The notes under the pieces: model-generated
The model's database searches: none
Seen by the model: the letters and a program-made list of their open reading frames with translations, nothing else
What the model was told of the DNA's origin: nothing
Made by a program: the position numbers and the translations under genes
Part shown: positions 11,636-22,092 of the stretch, one piece after another
How positions within the stretch are numbered: position 1 is the first letter of the stretch
Layout: the number at the start of each line of letters is the position of its first letter
Assembly (NCBI GenBank): GCA_024500155.1
Contig: CM044876.1
Coordinates: 11,718,001 to 11,782,000 of the forward strand
Reading direction: 5' to 3'
Length of the DNA: 64,000 nucleotides
Origin: Chenopodium formosanum
Taxonomy: Eukaryota; Streptophyta; Magnoliopsida; Caryophyllales; Amaranthaceae

Positions 11636-12297
11636 ATGATGTTAGATCTAAAAGAAGAAGTGAGTATTCTTTTTCATAATCCTTTCATTTACCCTTTTGT
11701 GATTATAAAATAATGTGATTGTTTTATTTCGGGTAATTTGTTTTCTTGTTCTAATTTTGATTTTGTGTTTGAATTTACAGCAGCCGTGTTCAGTATCCGA
11801 ATCACAGAGCAGTAGCAGCGAGTTGCTGAAAAGATGCACCGATTGTCAAACAACCACAACCCCTCTTTGGCGAGGCGGTCCTGCTGGTCCTAAAGTAAGC
11901 CTAACCCATTTTCTTGCTTTCACATTCTTGTAACCTAGTCGTGTTAATGTAATTAATGTTTTGAGTTTGTTCTCTGCAGACGTTATGCAATGCATGTGGG
12001 ATCAAATACCACAAGCGACGAAGGGCGCTTCTCGGCCTCGACAAAGGGAAAGTAGAAAAGAAGAAAATCAACAAAAACATGAGCAGCAACAACAACAGCA
12101 ACAAAAGTAGTGGAAGTAGTAGTAATAGTAGTGGAAGCAGCAGTAATGGAAGCCATGGAATGCCGCCATTGAAGATTAAAGTAATGGCTTCAGGAGGAAT
12201 TAGGCAAAGTGCTGAGAAATTAAGAGATAAATTAGGTGAAGTTGAACAAGCGGCTATGCTTTTGATGGCTCTGTCTTATGGCTCTGTTTATGCTTAG
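11636..12297 (+). CDS. LLM-domain B-class GATA zinc-finger transcription factor (GATA15/16/17-like)
   Basis: Three coding exons (11636-11659, 11781-11894, 11980-12297), with GT/AG introns of 121 and 85 bp, both phase 0, give a 151-residue protein. Residues 27-52 form a GATA zinc finger of the plant type, Cys27-X2-Cys30-X18-Cys49-X2-Cys52, containing TTPLWRGGPAGPKTLCNACG, followed by a basic arm (YHKRRRALLGLDKGK) for DNA binding. An Asn/Ser-rich linker (about 80-105) follows. The C-terminus AAMLLMALSYGSVYA contains the Leu-Leu-Met (LLM) motif that defines one subgroup of B-GATAs. In that family, LLM B-GATAs are nuclear regulators of greening, germination and growth downstream of light and hormones; that role is inferred here. 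A CT-rich leader lies at about 11410-11630, with a weak TATA-like TTTAAATA near 11430. Two adjacent ATGs at 11636 and 11639 leave the exact start open. The gene looks intact. Confidence 0.92.
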
Positions 12298-13530
12298 TTT
12301 TTATTTTTAGGAGAGAGAATATTTTATGTTTTCCGATAATACCCCTTTCTCTGACTAGGACCAACAACATAATCTTACCCTTTCCTACTACCCTTATCTT
12401 TATTTCCAATGTCCTGTTTTTTTCTTTTTCCAATTTTACCCCTGCCGAAATAGGCTTCAAGTTTTGTGGGGTGAAGGGTTTTTCTTTTTTTTTTTTCGGA
12501 TTTGTTATTTATTTATAATTAGGGCATTGTTGTAAAAGTAGATAGTGTGGTGTCATTTTGGCAATTTGCTGAATTATCAAAGGATTTTTGGCTTGAGTAT
12601 TATGATCATGACATTAATTTCCTTTTTGCAAATTTTTTTGTTGCTATATTTGTATGTTGTGACAATTTGTCAAAAGTAGTACAAAAATAGGAGCGGCGGA
12701 AATCTTTTCATTGTGATCATACTCATTTCATATCATCCGCAAATATGAATTAGGTTATTGATCGCAAATATTGCTCGACGTGTTTTGATCACATCCTTAT
12801 TTTCTTTTCACAAATTGCATGATTTATAGGTTTCATCTTTCATGACTAATGTAATGATTTCCAACATGAATAAATGATCATGAAAGAAAGTGTGACAATT
12901 AATTGAATTGTGATCATGGCTTAACATAAAATAAACCGTCATGAAAGAAAAGTATGATAATTAAAACAAATAGTTCAAAAATTTAAGCACATTTTCGTTG
13001 TGATCATGGCTTAACATGATTAATGATCAAGAAAAAAAGTGTAACGATTTGACATGAAAGAAAAGTGTGACAACTAAAAATGAAAGAAAAGTGTGTCGAT
13101 TAAACAGGATGGTCTATGTGATCAAGCTCATCACAGTAAAAGATCAATCTCTAATTAATGAATGCTACAGTAAATTGGTAATTTTAGGTATGAAAAAGAA
13201 GTGGGAAAATTAAAAAATACATAAAAATTGTAGTCAAATATTAAATGTATAAATTTTGAAAATCGGAAAGAGAACAAATATCGATGAAAAAAAGCAACGT
13301 TTCATGTTTGGACCTTTGGGTTTATATTCAAACATCCAAATGAATAAGAACATCTGGTTGGTCTTTTCAGTTATGAACATGCATCAGATATTTACAGTAT
13401 AAATATTTATTTTTAAAGTGTAATTTTAAACGGTTTCCGGGCTACCGGTAACGGCCCGTATTATCTCGACCTAAATGGGCCCTTAAGAGGATAATTTGTG
13501 GCCACGTGGGTTCAAATTCCTGAAAATTAT
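12298..13530. other. GATA gene 3' region and intergenic sequence
   Basis: The first few hundred bases are T-rich and probably hold the GATA 3' UTR. From about 12830 to 13090 a loose repeat of GATCATG, AACATGA and GAAAGAAAAGTGTGA words recurs several times, suggesting a decayed local tandem repeat. No second gene is visible. Confidence 0.45.
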
Positions 13531-13847
13531 ACCCTACACCCTAGTGTAGGATGGTCTACCTACACCCCCTGTACGTCGTTTTGTAGCTTGCGGGGAGTAC
13601 TCACGAGCTACCTCATGCTTCAAATCTATCCTTTTTTTTTTATAAATTTTATTTTTTAATTACTTGTTTCTTATTATTCAAGCTATGTATATAAATGATT
13701 TTAAACCCTATATTTTCTCTCTCCTCAATTAATCAATTTCCATTTTTGTACCTACATTCTCTCGGTTAATTCATCTTCTTCATTTGAATTTATACTAATT
13801 TTGCAGTTTGTTTTTCCCACGATTTTGATAATTGTTGTTCATCATCA

Positions 13848-15166
13848 ATGGCTGATTCTTCCTCTGCTAATTTCGATCGTGATTACGAAAGTGTGTTTCT
13901 ATATAGAGTTCGATTGATTGATTCGTTTGTTCATCAACAATGTGAGTAATTACAATCATAATTTTTTAATTTTAATCATCAATACTTTGTTGTGTTATAA
14001 TGCTCTGTTTATTTCAACTTAATTTATGTATTATTATTCTTTTCGTTGTCAATTTTCAAATTTTGATTATGATTATGATGAAAGTTTTTGGATTGTTCAT
14101 ACTTTGTTATGAATATTTTGTTGCTTCAATTTATTTCATTGCTCTATGTTTGAGAATTACGTGATTTTGTTTGTATGCTTTTAATTTTTTTATTTTTTTG
14201 GATCATTTTTATATTTTAAATTAATCAATATGTTTTATCATTTGTACTTACTAATATTTTTTATGTCATATATGATTATTTGTTTTTACCATTTTTTTCT
14301 TGATAATATTATGTGTCAAAAATTTCCATATTGATCATGTGCAGTTTTGTTATTGAACATTTTATTTGTTAATTATTGTTCATTTTTGAAACTTGTCATG
14401 TTCATTTATAATTGTATATTAAAACTTTGTGCAGTGGGAAAAAAAAGTTGATATTTCATATCTTGCTAAGGTTTTTATCTTATCCGTTTATTTAAGTGTT
14501 TGTAATTGAACATTTATATATTTTAATATGATCATTTAACTTTTTTTTTTGTAGGCGAAGGATTTAGTGTTTAAAGGATTTAATATGATCATTTTTTAAA
14601 CTTGTTATGTTCATTTATAATTGTATATTAAAACTTCGTGCAGTGGGAAAAAAAGCTGATATTTCATATCTTGCTAAAGTTTTGTTTTTCTTATCTGTTT
14701 ATTTAAGTGTTTGTAATTGAACATTTATATATTTCAATATGATCATTTAATTTTTTTTTTGCAGTCGAAGGATTTAAATGTTCCTACAAATAAAAGCGCT
14801 ACTGGTGTTTCTGGTGTTTCTGCTGTTCAAGCTCAATGTAATGTTCCTATAAATAAAGGTGGTGCTGGTGTTAAAAATAATGCTCAAGTTAATCCAAAAG
14901 TTCAACCTACGATTTCCGGCATTGTTCAAACTTCAACTCAGGATTGTTCAAACTTCAATTAAGAAATGTTCAGGCCTTATTCCATGAATGATCAATCAAC
15001 AAATGTTCAAGTTACTCCTCCCACACTTCAAAGAAATGATCAAGGTGCTCATGTTAGAAATGTTCAATCAAGAAATGTTCAATTTGATGTTGGAAATATT
15101 TCTTCTAAATATGACAAGTTGTTAGCCTTTTTTGATACAAATGTAGCTAAAAGTTTGGGTAATTAA
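13848..15166 (+). pseudogene. Transposon-borne gene remnant, plus strand
   Basis: A first exon 13848-13941 (MADSSSANFDRDYESVFLYR...) ends at a GTGAGT donor. Downstream, exon-like pieces preceded by CAG or TAG encode WEKKADISYLAK and then a Gln/Asn/Val-rich stretch (about 14764-15166, SKDLNVPTNKSATGVSG..., ending AFFDTNVAKSLGN). The last stretch is interrupted by one TAA (14960-14962) in a TTAAGAAATGTTC context; sister repeats downstream read TCAAGAAATGTTC, so a C-to-T nonsense change is likely. No known domain is recognised. It looks like an inactivated accessory gene of the TIR element. Confidence 0.45.
14384..14775. repeat. 209-bp tandem duplication of an intron-exon segment
   Basis: Two copies offset by 209 bp (GCAGTGGGAAAAAAA at 14431 and 14640) each contain an acceptor, a short exon coding WEKK(V/A)DISYLAK, an intron and the next acceptor followed by GAAGGATTTA. 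The copies differ by scattered substitutions. The duplication lies inside the TIR element's plus-strand gene and would duplicate a small exon. Confidence 0.75.
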
Positions 15167-15471
15167 AATTAATAAGTTAGCATATTAGAACTTTATAAAT
15201 GTTGATATAACTACTATTTTTTTATGTTGAATTTTTTTTTTTTTCAGGTATGTAAAGGACAAAAATTTGTTCCTACATAGTACATTTTTTAGTAAATTGT
15301 TTTTATAAATGTCTGTATAACTTTATATATGTTTATTTAGTAATTTGAAAAAGAATAAAATTAAATAATCAACAACCAATTTATAAAATTTATAAAAAAA
15401 TAAATTCATTCAAAGATTAAAATGAAATATCAATTACAATAATTTTTTAACAAATAAAATCCATAAGTCTG

Positions 15472-15580
15472 TGAGAGTGAGGGATAGCTCAAGTGGTTAG
15501 AGCTCCCTCCCGATTCCAAGAGATCTTGGGATCGATTCTCACCCCCGCCCTTGTGGCTCTCTAAACACCAAAAAAAAAAA
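15472..15580 (+). mobile_element. tRNA-derived SINE with intact target-site duplication
   Basis: It contains an A box (TAGCTCAAGTGGTTAGAG) and a B box (GGGATCGATTCTCACC) in the spacing of a tRNA gene, then CTCTCTAAACACC and an A tail. The flanking sequence AAATCCATAAGTCTG is repeated exactly on both sides (15457-15471 and 15581-15595), a 15-bp TSD typical of LINE-driven retroposition. It is inserted in the TIR transposon at 13531-17160, so it is younger than that element. Confidence 0.88.
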
Positions 15581-15861
15581 AAATCCATAAGTCTGCTTCT
15601 CAAAAGAAAAAAAAAACATCTATAAGTCTATATATAAGATATGAACATATACATATTTGTAAATGAACATGTGACACTACTCTTTTGCAAACTTTCTTGA
15701 TTTTCTTCTATTTATCCTTGATTCAGTGTTTTCTTCAAATAACAACAGTTTTGTTATGTATTGGATCCTTAACTTCTTAATTTGGTCCACCTGTTGAACA
15801 AAATGAATTAACAAATGTTAATTATTATGCACAATTTTATAAATGAACATTATATCTAATA

Positions 15862-16860
15862 TTATTGAACATTTATCACACTTACATTGTTTGGTTTTAA
15901 ATCACAAATCCAACTCTCATTAGGATCAGCAATGAAGGTTTCCATATGCTTCATGATGTATACTCCGCAATTTGTATAATCATCGTTGCTATGCCATTTC
16001 ATCTTCTCCAAAATAACTGTGTAGTCTTCAATAGTTATTATCATATTTATATATGTGCATTATGTTTCAATGAAATGTACATTTGTTATTTAAGCTTCAA
16101 TGAATACTCAAATGAACAAATATAAACATATGATCATAACTATATCTATAAATGAACATTATGAGCATCAAATATGATCATATATTTCAAAGTAAAATTT
16201 AGGCATATAAACATATCTGCTTACTCAAATGAATGAATATTATAAATTTTATAAATGTGCATAACGAATCATACAAATGAACATGTTTTATTTTGGCATA
16301 TAAAGTCCAATTTAAATTCAAATGAACTAATGAACATTTATAAATCGGTATATGTTCATATATTACCTATGTATAGGGAAAATATTAACATCTGTACCAT
16401 AAAATTGTTTAATATCTTTTAAAAGTTCTGGATCTATAACTTGAGACTTTTGTTCACGGTTTTTTTTTTTTTTTTTAGTTTTTGTACATCTTGCTCTCTG
16501 TTTTTTCACAATTTGTTAATGTTTTTGCAAATAAATACAGTAATAAAGTTGAAATTTTACATTAATTTGAAATAAAACTTACACTTCTTCTTCAACATGA
16601 TTTTCTCCAAAGTATTTTTTTCCTGTAGTACTCTTCTCTAAAACATCTTTTTTGGTTCTAGAAAAATAATTAGAAATGCACAATTATGCATAATAGTAAT
16701 TATAATGAAGTTAGATATAATGTTTTCGAACCTGCAATTTCATCAACAAATTATAAAATCTAGGGTTTACACAAACAATTTTACTAAAATGAACAAAGTA
16801 CTTACTCTTTTCGTAAAGGTTGTTGCAATTGTAAGATTTCTTCTCGAATGTCAGACATTT
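15862..16860 (-). pseudogene. Ulp1/C48 cysteine protease gene remnant (transposon-borne)
   Basis: On the minus strand, exon-like pieces run from about 16860 to 15862. The first, MSDIREEILQLQQPLRKE, ends at a GTAAGT donor near 16805. A middle piece (about 16667-16585) codes TKKDVLEKSTTGKKYFGENH. The last piece (16044-15862) contains WHSNDDYTNCGVYIMKHME. That last motif is the catalytic-cysteine region of Ulp1-type SUMO proteases, where Asp/Asn-Cys-Gly-Val/Ile is followed by MKHME. The His-Asp part of the catalytic triad is not found nearby in an open frame, so the enzyme is incomplete. Such domains are commonly carried by plant MULE-type elements. It converges on the plus-strand remnant. Confidence 0.6.
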
Positions 16861-17835
16861 CTACTATTTTGAAGCAATTTCGGAGTTTTTGAAGCAATTT
16901 TGCTGTAGTTTGAAGCAGTTTTCATTCCAATTTGTTGGGTTTGATGAGAGAGAAAGTCTAGAGAAATGAAAAAGAAGGTTTTAGAGAGAGAAAATGATTT
17001 GAAATAGATTTTTTTATTTATGTAGATATATATGTGGGGTAGGGTTATTTTACTACAGTTAGTGGGTAGAAATAGTGGGTTAGTGGGGTGGGTAACACTC
17101 TAAACACATCGTTTAGAGGGGGTGTAGGTTGGGTATCTACACTAGGGTCTAGTGTATACCAATTATCAAATTCCAGCTAATGAGCCTTGTACGAACTGGG
17201 CTAGCTAGCTTGGTTGACCTTATTAAGTTTGAGTCAATTTGCAATGAATTGTCCCACCAAAACATCATCAAAGCCATTCATAATCTCTTATGAACTGTAT
17301 CCAGTAGTGTACATAAATATAAAATTCATATTTCAAGCGTTACTTAAATTTTTTTTTTAAAGGAAAAATTATTTATTACTGTACTATGTTTTGAAATAAT
17401 GGTTACACTTTGGATACTCACTCTCGCAGAATATTTGGCACAGTCAACATTGTACACATGCCAATGCACTAATTTGACTTTATTTTTATGTGATTAAATA
17501 TTTATAAAAATTATTTTAAAAGTTATATGATGAAACTTTTACATTAATACCTATCTAACAACATATTTTATGATAAAATATATTTTTATTATGTTAGTAA
17601 AAATTATAGTCAAATGATTCAAAGCTAATACATGAATAGTGAAAAATCTCTGAAGGACGGAGGGAGTATATTTTTATTTTTTGATAGTTGGTCACACTTT
17701 GAATTTGGACACTATTTAAATATTTCACTTTGACTGTTGCTTGAGATTTATTCGTAATAAATAAAGCAATGTAATATTATAGAGGTGCTCTTTGTCATAA
17801 AATATAGAGGTACTCACTTCTAAACACAAACACGG

Positions 17836-17961
17836 TTTTTATTTATTTATTTATTTTTTTATGGTGTTTAGAGAGCCATAAAGGGCGAGGGTGAGAATCG
17901 ATCCTAAGATCTCTTAGAACCGGGAAGGAAGCTCCTGCCATTTGAGCTATCCCTCACTCGC
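17836..17961 (-). mobile_element. tRNA-derived SINE, minus strand
   Basis: It is the reverse complement of the SINE at 15472-15580: GGATAGCTCAAATGGCAGGAGC (A box), GGGATCGATTCTCACC-like B box and GGCTCTCTAAACACC, then an (AAAT)n/A-rich tail. AACACGG flanks both ends (17829-17835 and 17962-17968), a short candidate TSD. Confidence 0.78.
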
Positions 17962-18014
17962 AACACGGACATTTGATGATTGGCTGTTGATGATTGATTG
18001 ATTTGACTGACTAT

Positions 18015-18215
18015 GAGCTTGTTCACTTCAGCTCCAATCAGTTCAGTTCAGTTATGTGAAGCACTTAATTTCCTTCTCTCATAAAATATTTATTTCAGCT
18101 CTAGTTAGTTCAGTTCAGTTCAGTTTAGTTCAACTCCAATCAATTCAGTTCACTTTAACTCTAATCAATTCAGTTCAGTTCAGTTCAACTTATTTCAGTT
18201 AATGTGAACATGCCC
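18015..18215. mobile_element. PIF/Harbinger-type MITE with TGAAC arrays, 201 bp
   Basis: The left end GAGCTTGTTCACTTCAG and the right end TTAATGTGAACATGCCC are inverted; TAT is duplicated at 18012-18014 and 18216-18218. The interior has the family's TTCAG pentamer runs and the AATTTCCTTCTCTCATAAA core. It lies about 540 bp upstream of the gene starting at 18756. Confidence 0.8.
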
Positions 18216-18755
18216 TATATACATTGACTTTTTTATGTTTGTTTGTTGCCAATAACTCAAACTTACTCCAAGCAACTTTTTTGCTTTGGCTTAAAATAAA
18301 CAAAATTTTAACTGTTTTGACTTAATAAAAAAGCTAAAAGCCAAAAATCAATTTTTTTTTTTAAAAAAAAAAAAATCCATGAAAAAACCATTTATCAAAA
18401 AAGGGCATTGTAAGATACAAGCCCAAGCCAAAATATGAAAGTAACACAAGCCCATCACAGAATGGACCAGGCCGTATCTGGAAATTTCTGGAGCCCAAGA
18501 AATTAAAAGAAGGCACGTAAGACATAATCCAGAAGTCACCAGAATGAAATGCCACGATTGGTATCTACTCTCTCGTGTCAAAAGCATGATTATTTGATTA
18601 TTTCTAGTATCTTCAATTACACCTTCTAGAACTTCATCAAATCCACTAATTAATTTCATTAAAATCTTTCATGTTTTGTAATAAGCTCAACTTATAAACG
18701 TCAAAACTAGCCACCTTATTCAAACAGAAAAGAACCAAATTCCAGAAATAGAAAG

Positions 18756-20590
18756 ATGTTGCAATCGAGATTAAGAGCTGCTTTAATTAGCAAGAACAAC
18801 TTAGGGGCAAATTGGACATTTGCTAAAAGATTAATTAGTGAAGATAGTAAGGCTCCTAAGGTATGTACATTTTCCTTAATCTTTTGTTTCAATATATTTG
18901 ATTATCAATTCTATTACATATTCTGTGTTATCACGCTTAATAAGATTTAGGTATGTCTTGTGTAGCATGCTTTATGACTAGTATTAGCATTTGACATTTA
19001 GTAGGTCATACTTCGTATATGATTTAAGTCGATAGGTTGTATTCTCTCACGTATGATTTAAGTCAATATTAAGAAGCCAAGATTAATATATCGAGCTGAT
19101 TTAATTTTATGTATTTTGATTGTGTTTAAGACTTTAAGGTACGGAGTAAATGTCTTGCTACTATGTATACTTCTTATATGTTGTTACAATGTATATTTTC
19201 GAAACAAAGACTTATCAATTCATTCAATTGTAATGCTTCAATATGAAAAAACATATATATCAATCGATGAAGTTTAGATCTTATAAAACCGTTTAAGTTA
19301 AAACCTGTCACTTATTTTAGGATAGTTTTATATATAGACCCAAACCCATCATATTTCCCTTATGCATCAAATAGAGTTTTTTTTTTTTTTTTTTTTTTTT
19401 TGACCAATTACAGAACTTATATTTGTTTACTTTGCATTTTTGCTAATAGTTTTATTGGTCCTAGGCCCGTCTTTAGACATGTTTTTTCTCACACATGTAA
19501 CAGGGCCCGCGAAAATTAATCAGGGCCGAAATTTTAAAAAATAAAAATTATAACCTTATATATTCACCTTCTTCCTCGTAAAAGACCACAATTTTCAAAT
19601 TAAAACCTAAAATTCATCTTTGATTATGAAGATATAATTGAGGATTTTGCTTCAAAAAATATTAAAAGGATCACACTCTTTAAATAAAAAGTTTTTTTTT
19701 TTTTTTTTTTGTTGTTTTATTGACTTACTATTAAACTTGGTAATATGAATATTTAAGATCTATAATAACTTTTTTGAGGGCAAGATCTATAATAATTTGT
19801 AGTACTACTTGAAAAAAAAAAGTCATTTTATAATAATGATATTTTTTAACCTTTTAAAATAGTCCTCTAAAAATTAAAGGGCCCAATATTAATAGTTAGA
19901 ATAGGGCCACCAAATTGTTGGAGACGGCCCTAATTGGTCCATTACATACACCTATAAGATCTTTTGCATAATGTAATATTTGAGACATCTATGCTTCTTC
20001 AAAACATGCACATAACTATAAATTTGTAAATTTCAAATGCAACGGAGAAAAATTGACTATTGTTCTTGTCATAGGGAAAAGATTCCGAGGAGGCAGCAAA
20101 ATTCAAAGCGGCCACCGCACCGCCTCGAACAGCGACCGATGAACCGGATCCACCAGTCCAACCAAAGCCACCAATCTCTTCATCCACCAAGATAGGACAC
20201 ACAGAAGTGGGCCACTCATCAGAGCCCAACACTCAACAAAGGCGTAAAATGTCAAACCAACCGGCCCAATCAGACAACGCAGATGCTCGAAAGGCCCAAA
20301 ACCGAGCCCAAGAAGAAGACAACAAGAATTATTTTAAAGATCACAAGGCATCTCCTTTATCAGAGGTGGATTTTGCTGATACTAGGAAGCCTGTAACGCA
20401 GGCTACGGATAGTCCGACGTCGTATTACGGGAGGGAACCCGGGTTGATCCTGTTTACGCCTGAGCAGCAGGATACGGCCGAGGCTTCGTTACTGAGGGCT
20501 GTTGAGATATGGAAGTGGAATAAGATGAGGGGTGATCCTGATTCTCCTCATGGTCGAGTTCTTAGGGAACTTCGTGGTGAATTTTGGTGA
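18756..20590 (+). CDS. Conserved plant protein, probably mitochondrial, function unknown
   Basis: Two exons (18756-18860 and 20075-20590) with a phase-0 GT/AG intron of 1214 bp give a 206-residue protein. The N-terminus MLQSRLRAALISKNN...FAKRLIS is rich in Arg, Leu and Ser without acidic residues up to residue 28, as in a mitochondrial presequence. A Pro/Thr/Lys-rich region follows (about 45-75), then a polar middle section. The C-terminal about 70 residues look the most constrained: DSPTSYYGREPGLILFTPEQ, then AEASLLRAVEIWKWNKMRGD and a terminal GRVLRELRGEFW. I recognise this as a plant-conserved family but cannot name a function. GC content is well above the flanks and the frame is clean, so the gene is probably active. 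Its intron carries a hAT-type MITE (19462-19932). Confidence 0.8.
19462..19932. mobile_element. hAT-type MITE, 471 bp, inside an intron
   Basis: The left end TAGGCCCGTCT and the right end AGACGGCCCTA are inverted repeats differing at one or two bases. ATTGGTCC is repeated exactly at 19454-19461 and 19933-19940, an 8-bp TSD as made by hAT transposases. The interior is AT-rich with GGGCCC words near both ends. It sits in the only intron of the 18756-20590 gene. Confidence 0.85.
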
Positions 20591-21884
20591 TTATTAGGCC
20601 AAACCATGATAAGATATTAGGATGATATGTATTATGTAAATGTGCCGTAACATGTCGAAGATGATAAAAATGGACACTACTTTAAGTACTTAATTTTAAG
20701 ATTAGTATAGTATATGTGTTAGCTTCGTTTGTGTAATTGGTAATGTTTACTTCCAAATTGTTCCTTGTAATACTTTAGGCACTTCATATTACGGAGTGTG
20801 TTACATGGATCTTGATTTCACCTCAAGTATCCATTGACTCTTGATTTCACTTCAAGTATCCATGTCTATGTCGGATTCTCGACACTTAGCATGACACTTG
20901 GACACTTTACGTTTGGCTCAAAACCATTGTTTTTTTTTTTGGTTGAATTAACGTGAATAGGATGTGATTTATCAGTTATGACTATATCACAGATTTACAG
21001 CTTAACTAATGACTGCAAGTTTGGCTGCAGAGTAGCCAAAACAATGCAAATAAGGGATTCAGGGAATGATATTTATGAAAGCAAGATTATAGTCCTTGAC
21101 ATTTTTTTGGTATGGAGTCTCATACTAATGAAGAGCTTAATTACTGCCGGAGTACGTACGATTGTACATTGTTTAATTTGCTAATTGTATTCACTCTGGT
21201 ATTCACTCTATCCGTACCCCTAAAATCTCATACCCGCCTTCCCCTAAGATTCTATCGATTCCAATTTCAAACTAAACAAGCAAGTTTAGCAAGGTATGGG
21301 GTTGATCCATACCAACATGATATGGTATGGGTTCTCAACTAACCTATCCATTCCATTCCCATTAGTTAAACTAAAAGACCCTCATTATCTCTGTTTATAA
21401 TTACACACTATACAAAACATGTCAATGGTGTAAAAGAGTAAAGAATATAGTACTTGTATTAGTTTGAAACACATCACCGTCCCATTGATTCTTCGTATGA
21501 TAAGAGTTTTCCATTACTGTACTTGATAGTTTGTCAAAATTTGTGCCTAAATAATCACCCCGATCCCCGTATTGCCTTGAAGAGTACTACTGTACTATCT
21601 TTGATGAATTAAGACCTAGGATCTCTACAAATTCTTTTCTGAACTAGCCACATAGGCATTACTAACTATTACCCTGATACCCTTTTATTCATTTATTTAT
21701 TTTTTATTTAATGCATCACTTGTGATTTTGCACTATTTATGTGTTACCTTTGACTTTATAAACATCATCATGTAATATCTTATTGGATTTAATATAATAA
21801 GATCTACTTCTATAATATAAATGTTTATTAAATACTTTTTACTAAAATGTACTTAAAGATCAGAAATTATAGCTTAGCTTATAT
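20591..21884. other. 3' flank and intergenic sequence, no gene recognised
   Basis: The region contains the probable 3' UTR of the upstream gene, a local direct repeat (TTGATTTCACCTCAAGTATCC / CTTGATTTCACTTCAAGTATCC, about 20812-20862), and a decayed piece near 21205-21340 with GGTATGGG words resembling the MITE at 50498-50810. No convincing ORF. Confidence 0.4.
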
Positions 21885-22092
21885 GTGGCTGGTCACACCG
21901 TTAGTATAACTTTGTTAGTGTTATAGGGGTTACTAAGTCCATGTTATAGGGGTTACTTTGTCAACTTTATAGGGATTACTCATTAAGTGTTTTTGGGGTT
22001 ACTTGGTCATTATTACAGGGGTTACTCAGTCAGTGTTATGGGGTTACTTTATTTTTCACAAGCGGCCACATGATGTGGCCAGCCGCACACAA
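21885..22092. repeat. Minisatellite of about 24 bp units within short inverted ends
   Basis: Six degenerate units of 22-25 bp follow the pattern TTATAGGGGTTACT(N)GTCA (about 21907-22052). They are bracketed by ATGTGGCTGGTCACA at about 21882-21896 and an inverted partner (TGTGGCCAGCCGCA) at about 22074-22087. This looks like a small non-autonomous element whose inside is a tandem repeat. Confidence 0.55.

Larger units (their letters stand above)
13531..17160. mobile_element. 3.6 kb TIR transposon carrying a Ulp1-protease gene remnant
   Basis: The left end (13531-13573, ACCCTACACCCTAGTGTAGG onward through CCTACACCCCCT) matches the reverse complement of the right end (17118-17160) over about 43 bp with mismatches. 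AATTAT stands outside both ends (13525-13530 and 17161-17166) and may be a TSD, although the terminal bases are ambiguous. Inside are a plus-strand gene remnant (13848 to about 15166) and a convergent minus-strand remnant with a Ulp1/C48 protease segment (16860-15862), plus a SINE insertion. MULE-like plant elements are known to carry Ulp1-type genes, but I see no transposase, so the superfamily is unassigned. Confidence 0.6.

Noticed and set aside
15472..15560. Possible functional tRNA gene
   Set aside because: A and B boxes are present, but the sequence continues into a SINE body with A tail and TSD, and no clean cloverleaf is formed.
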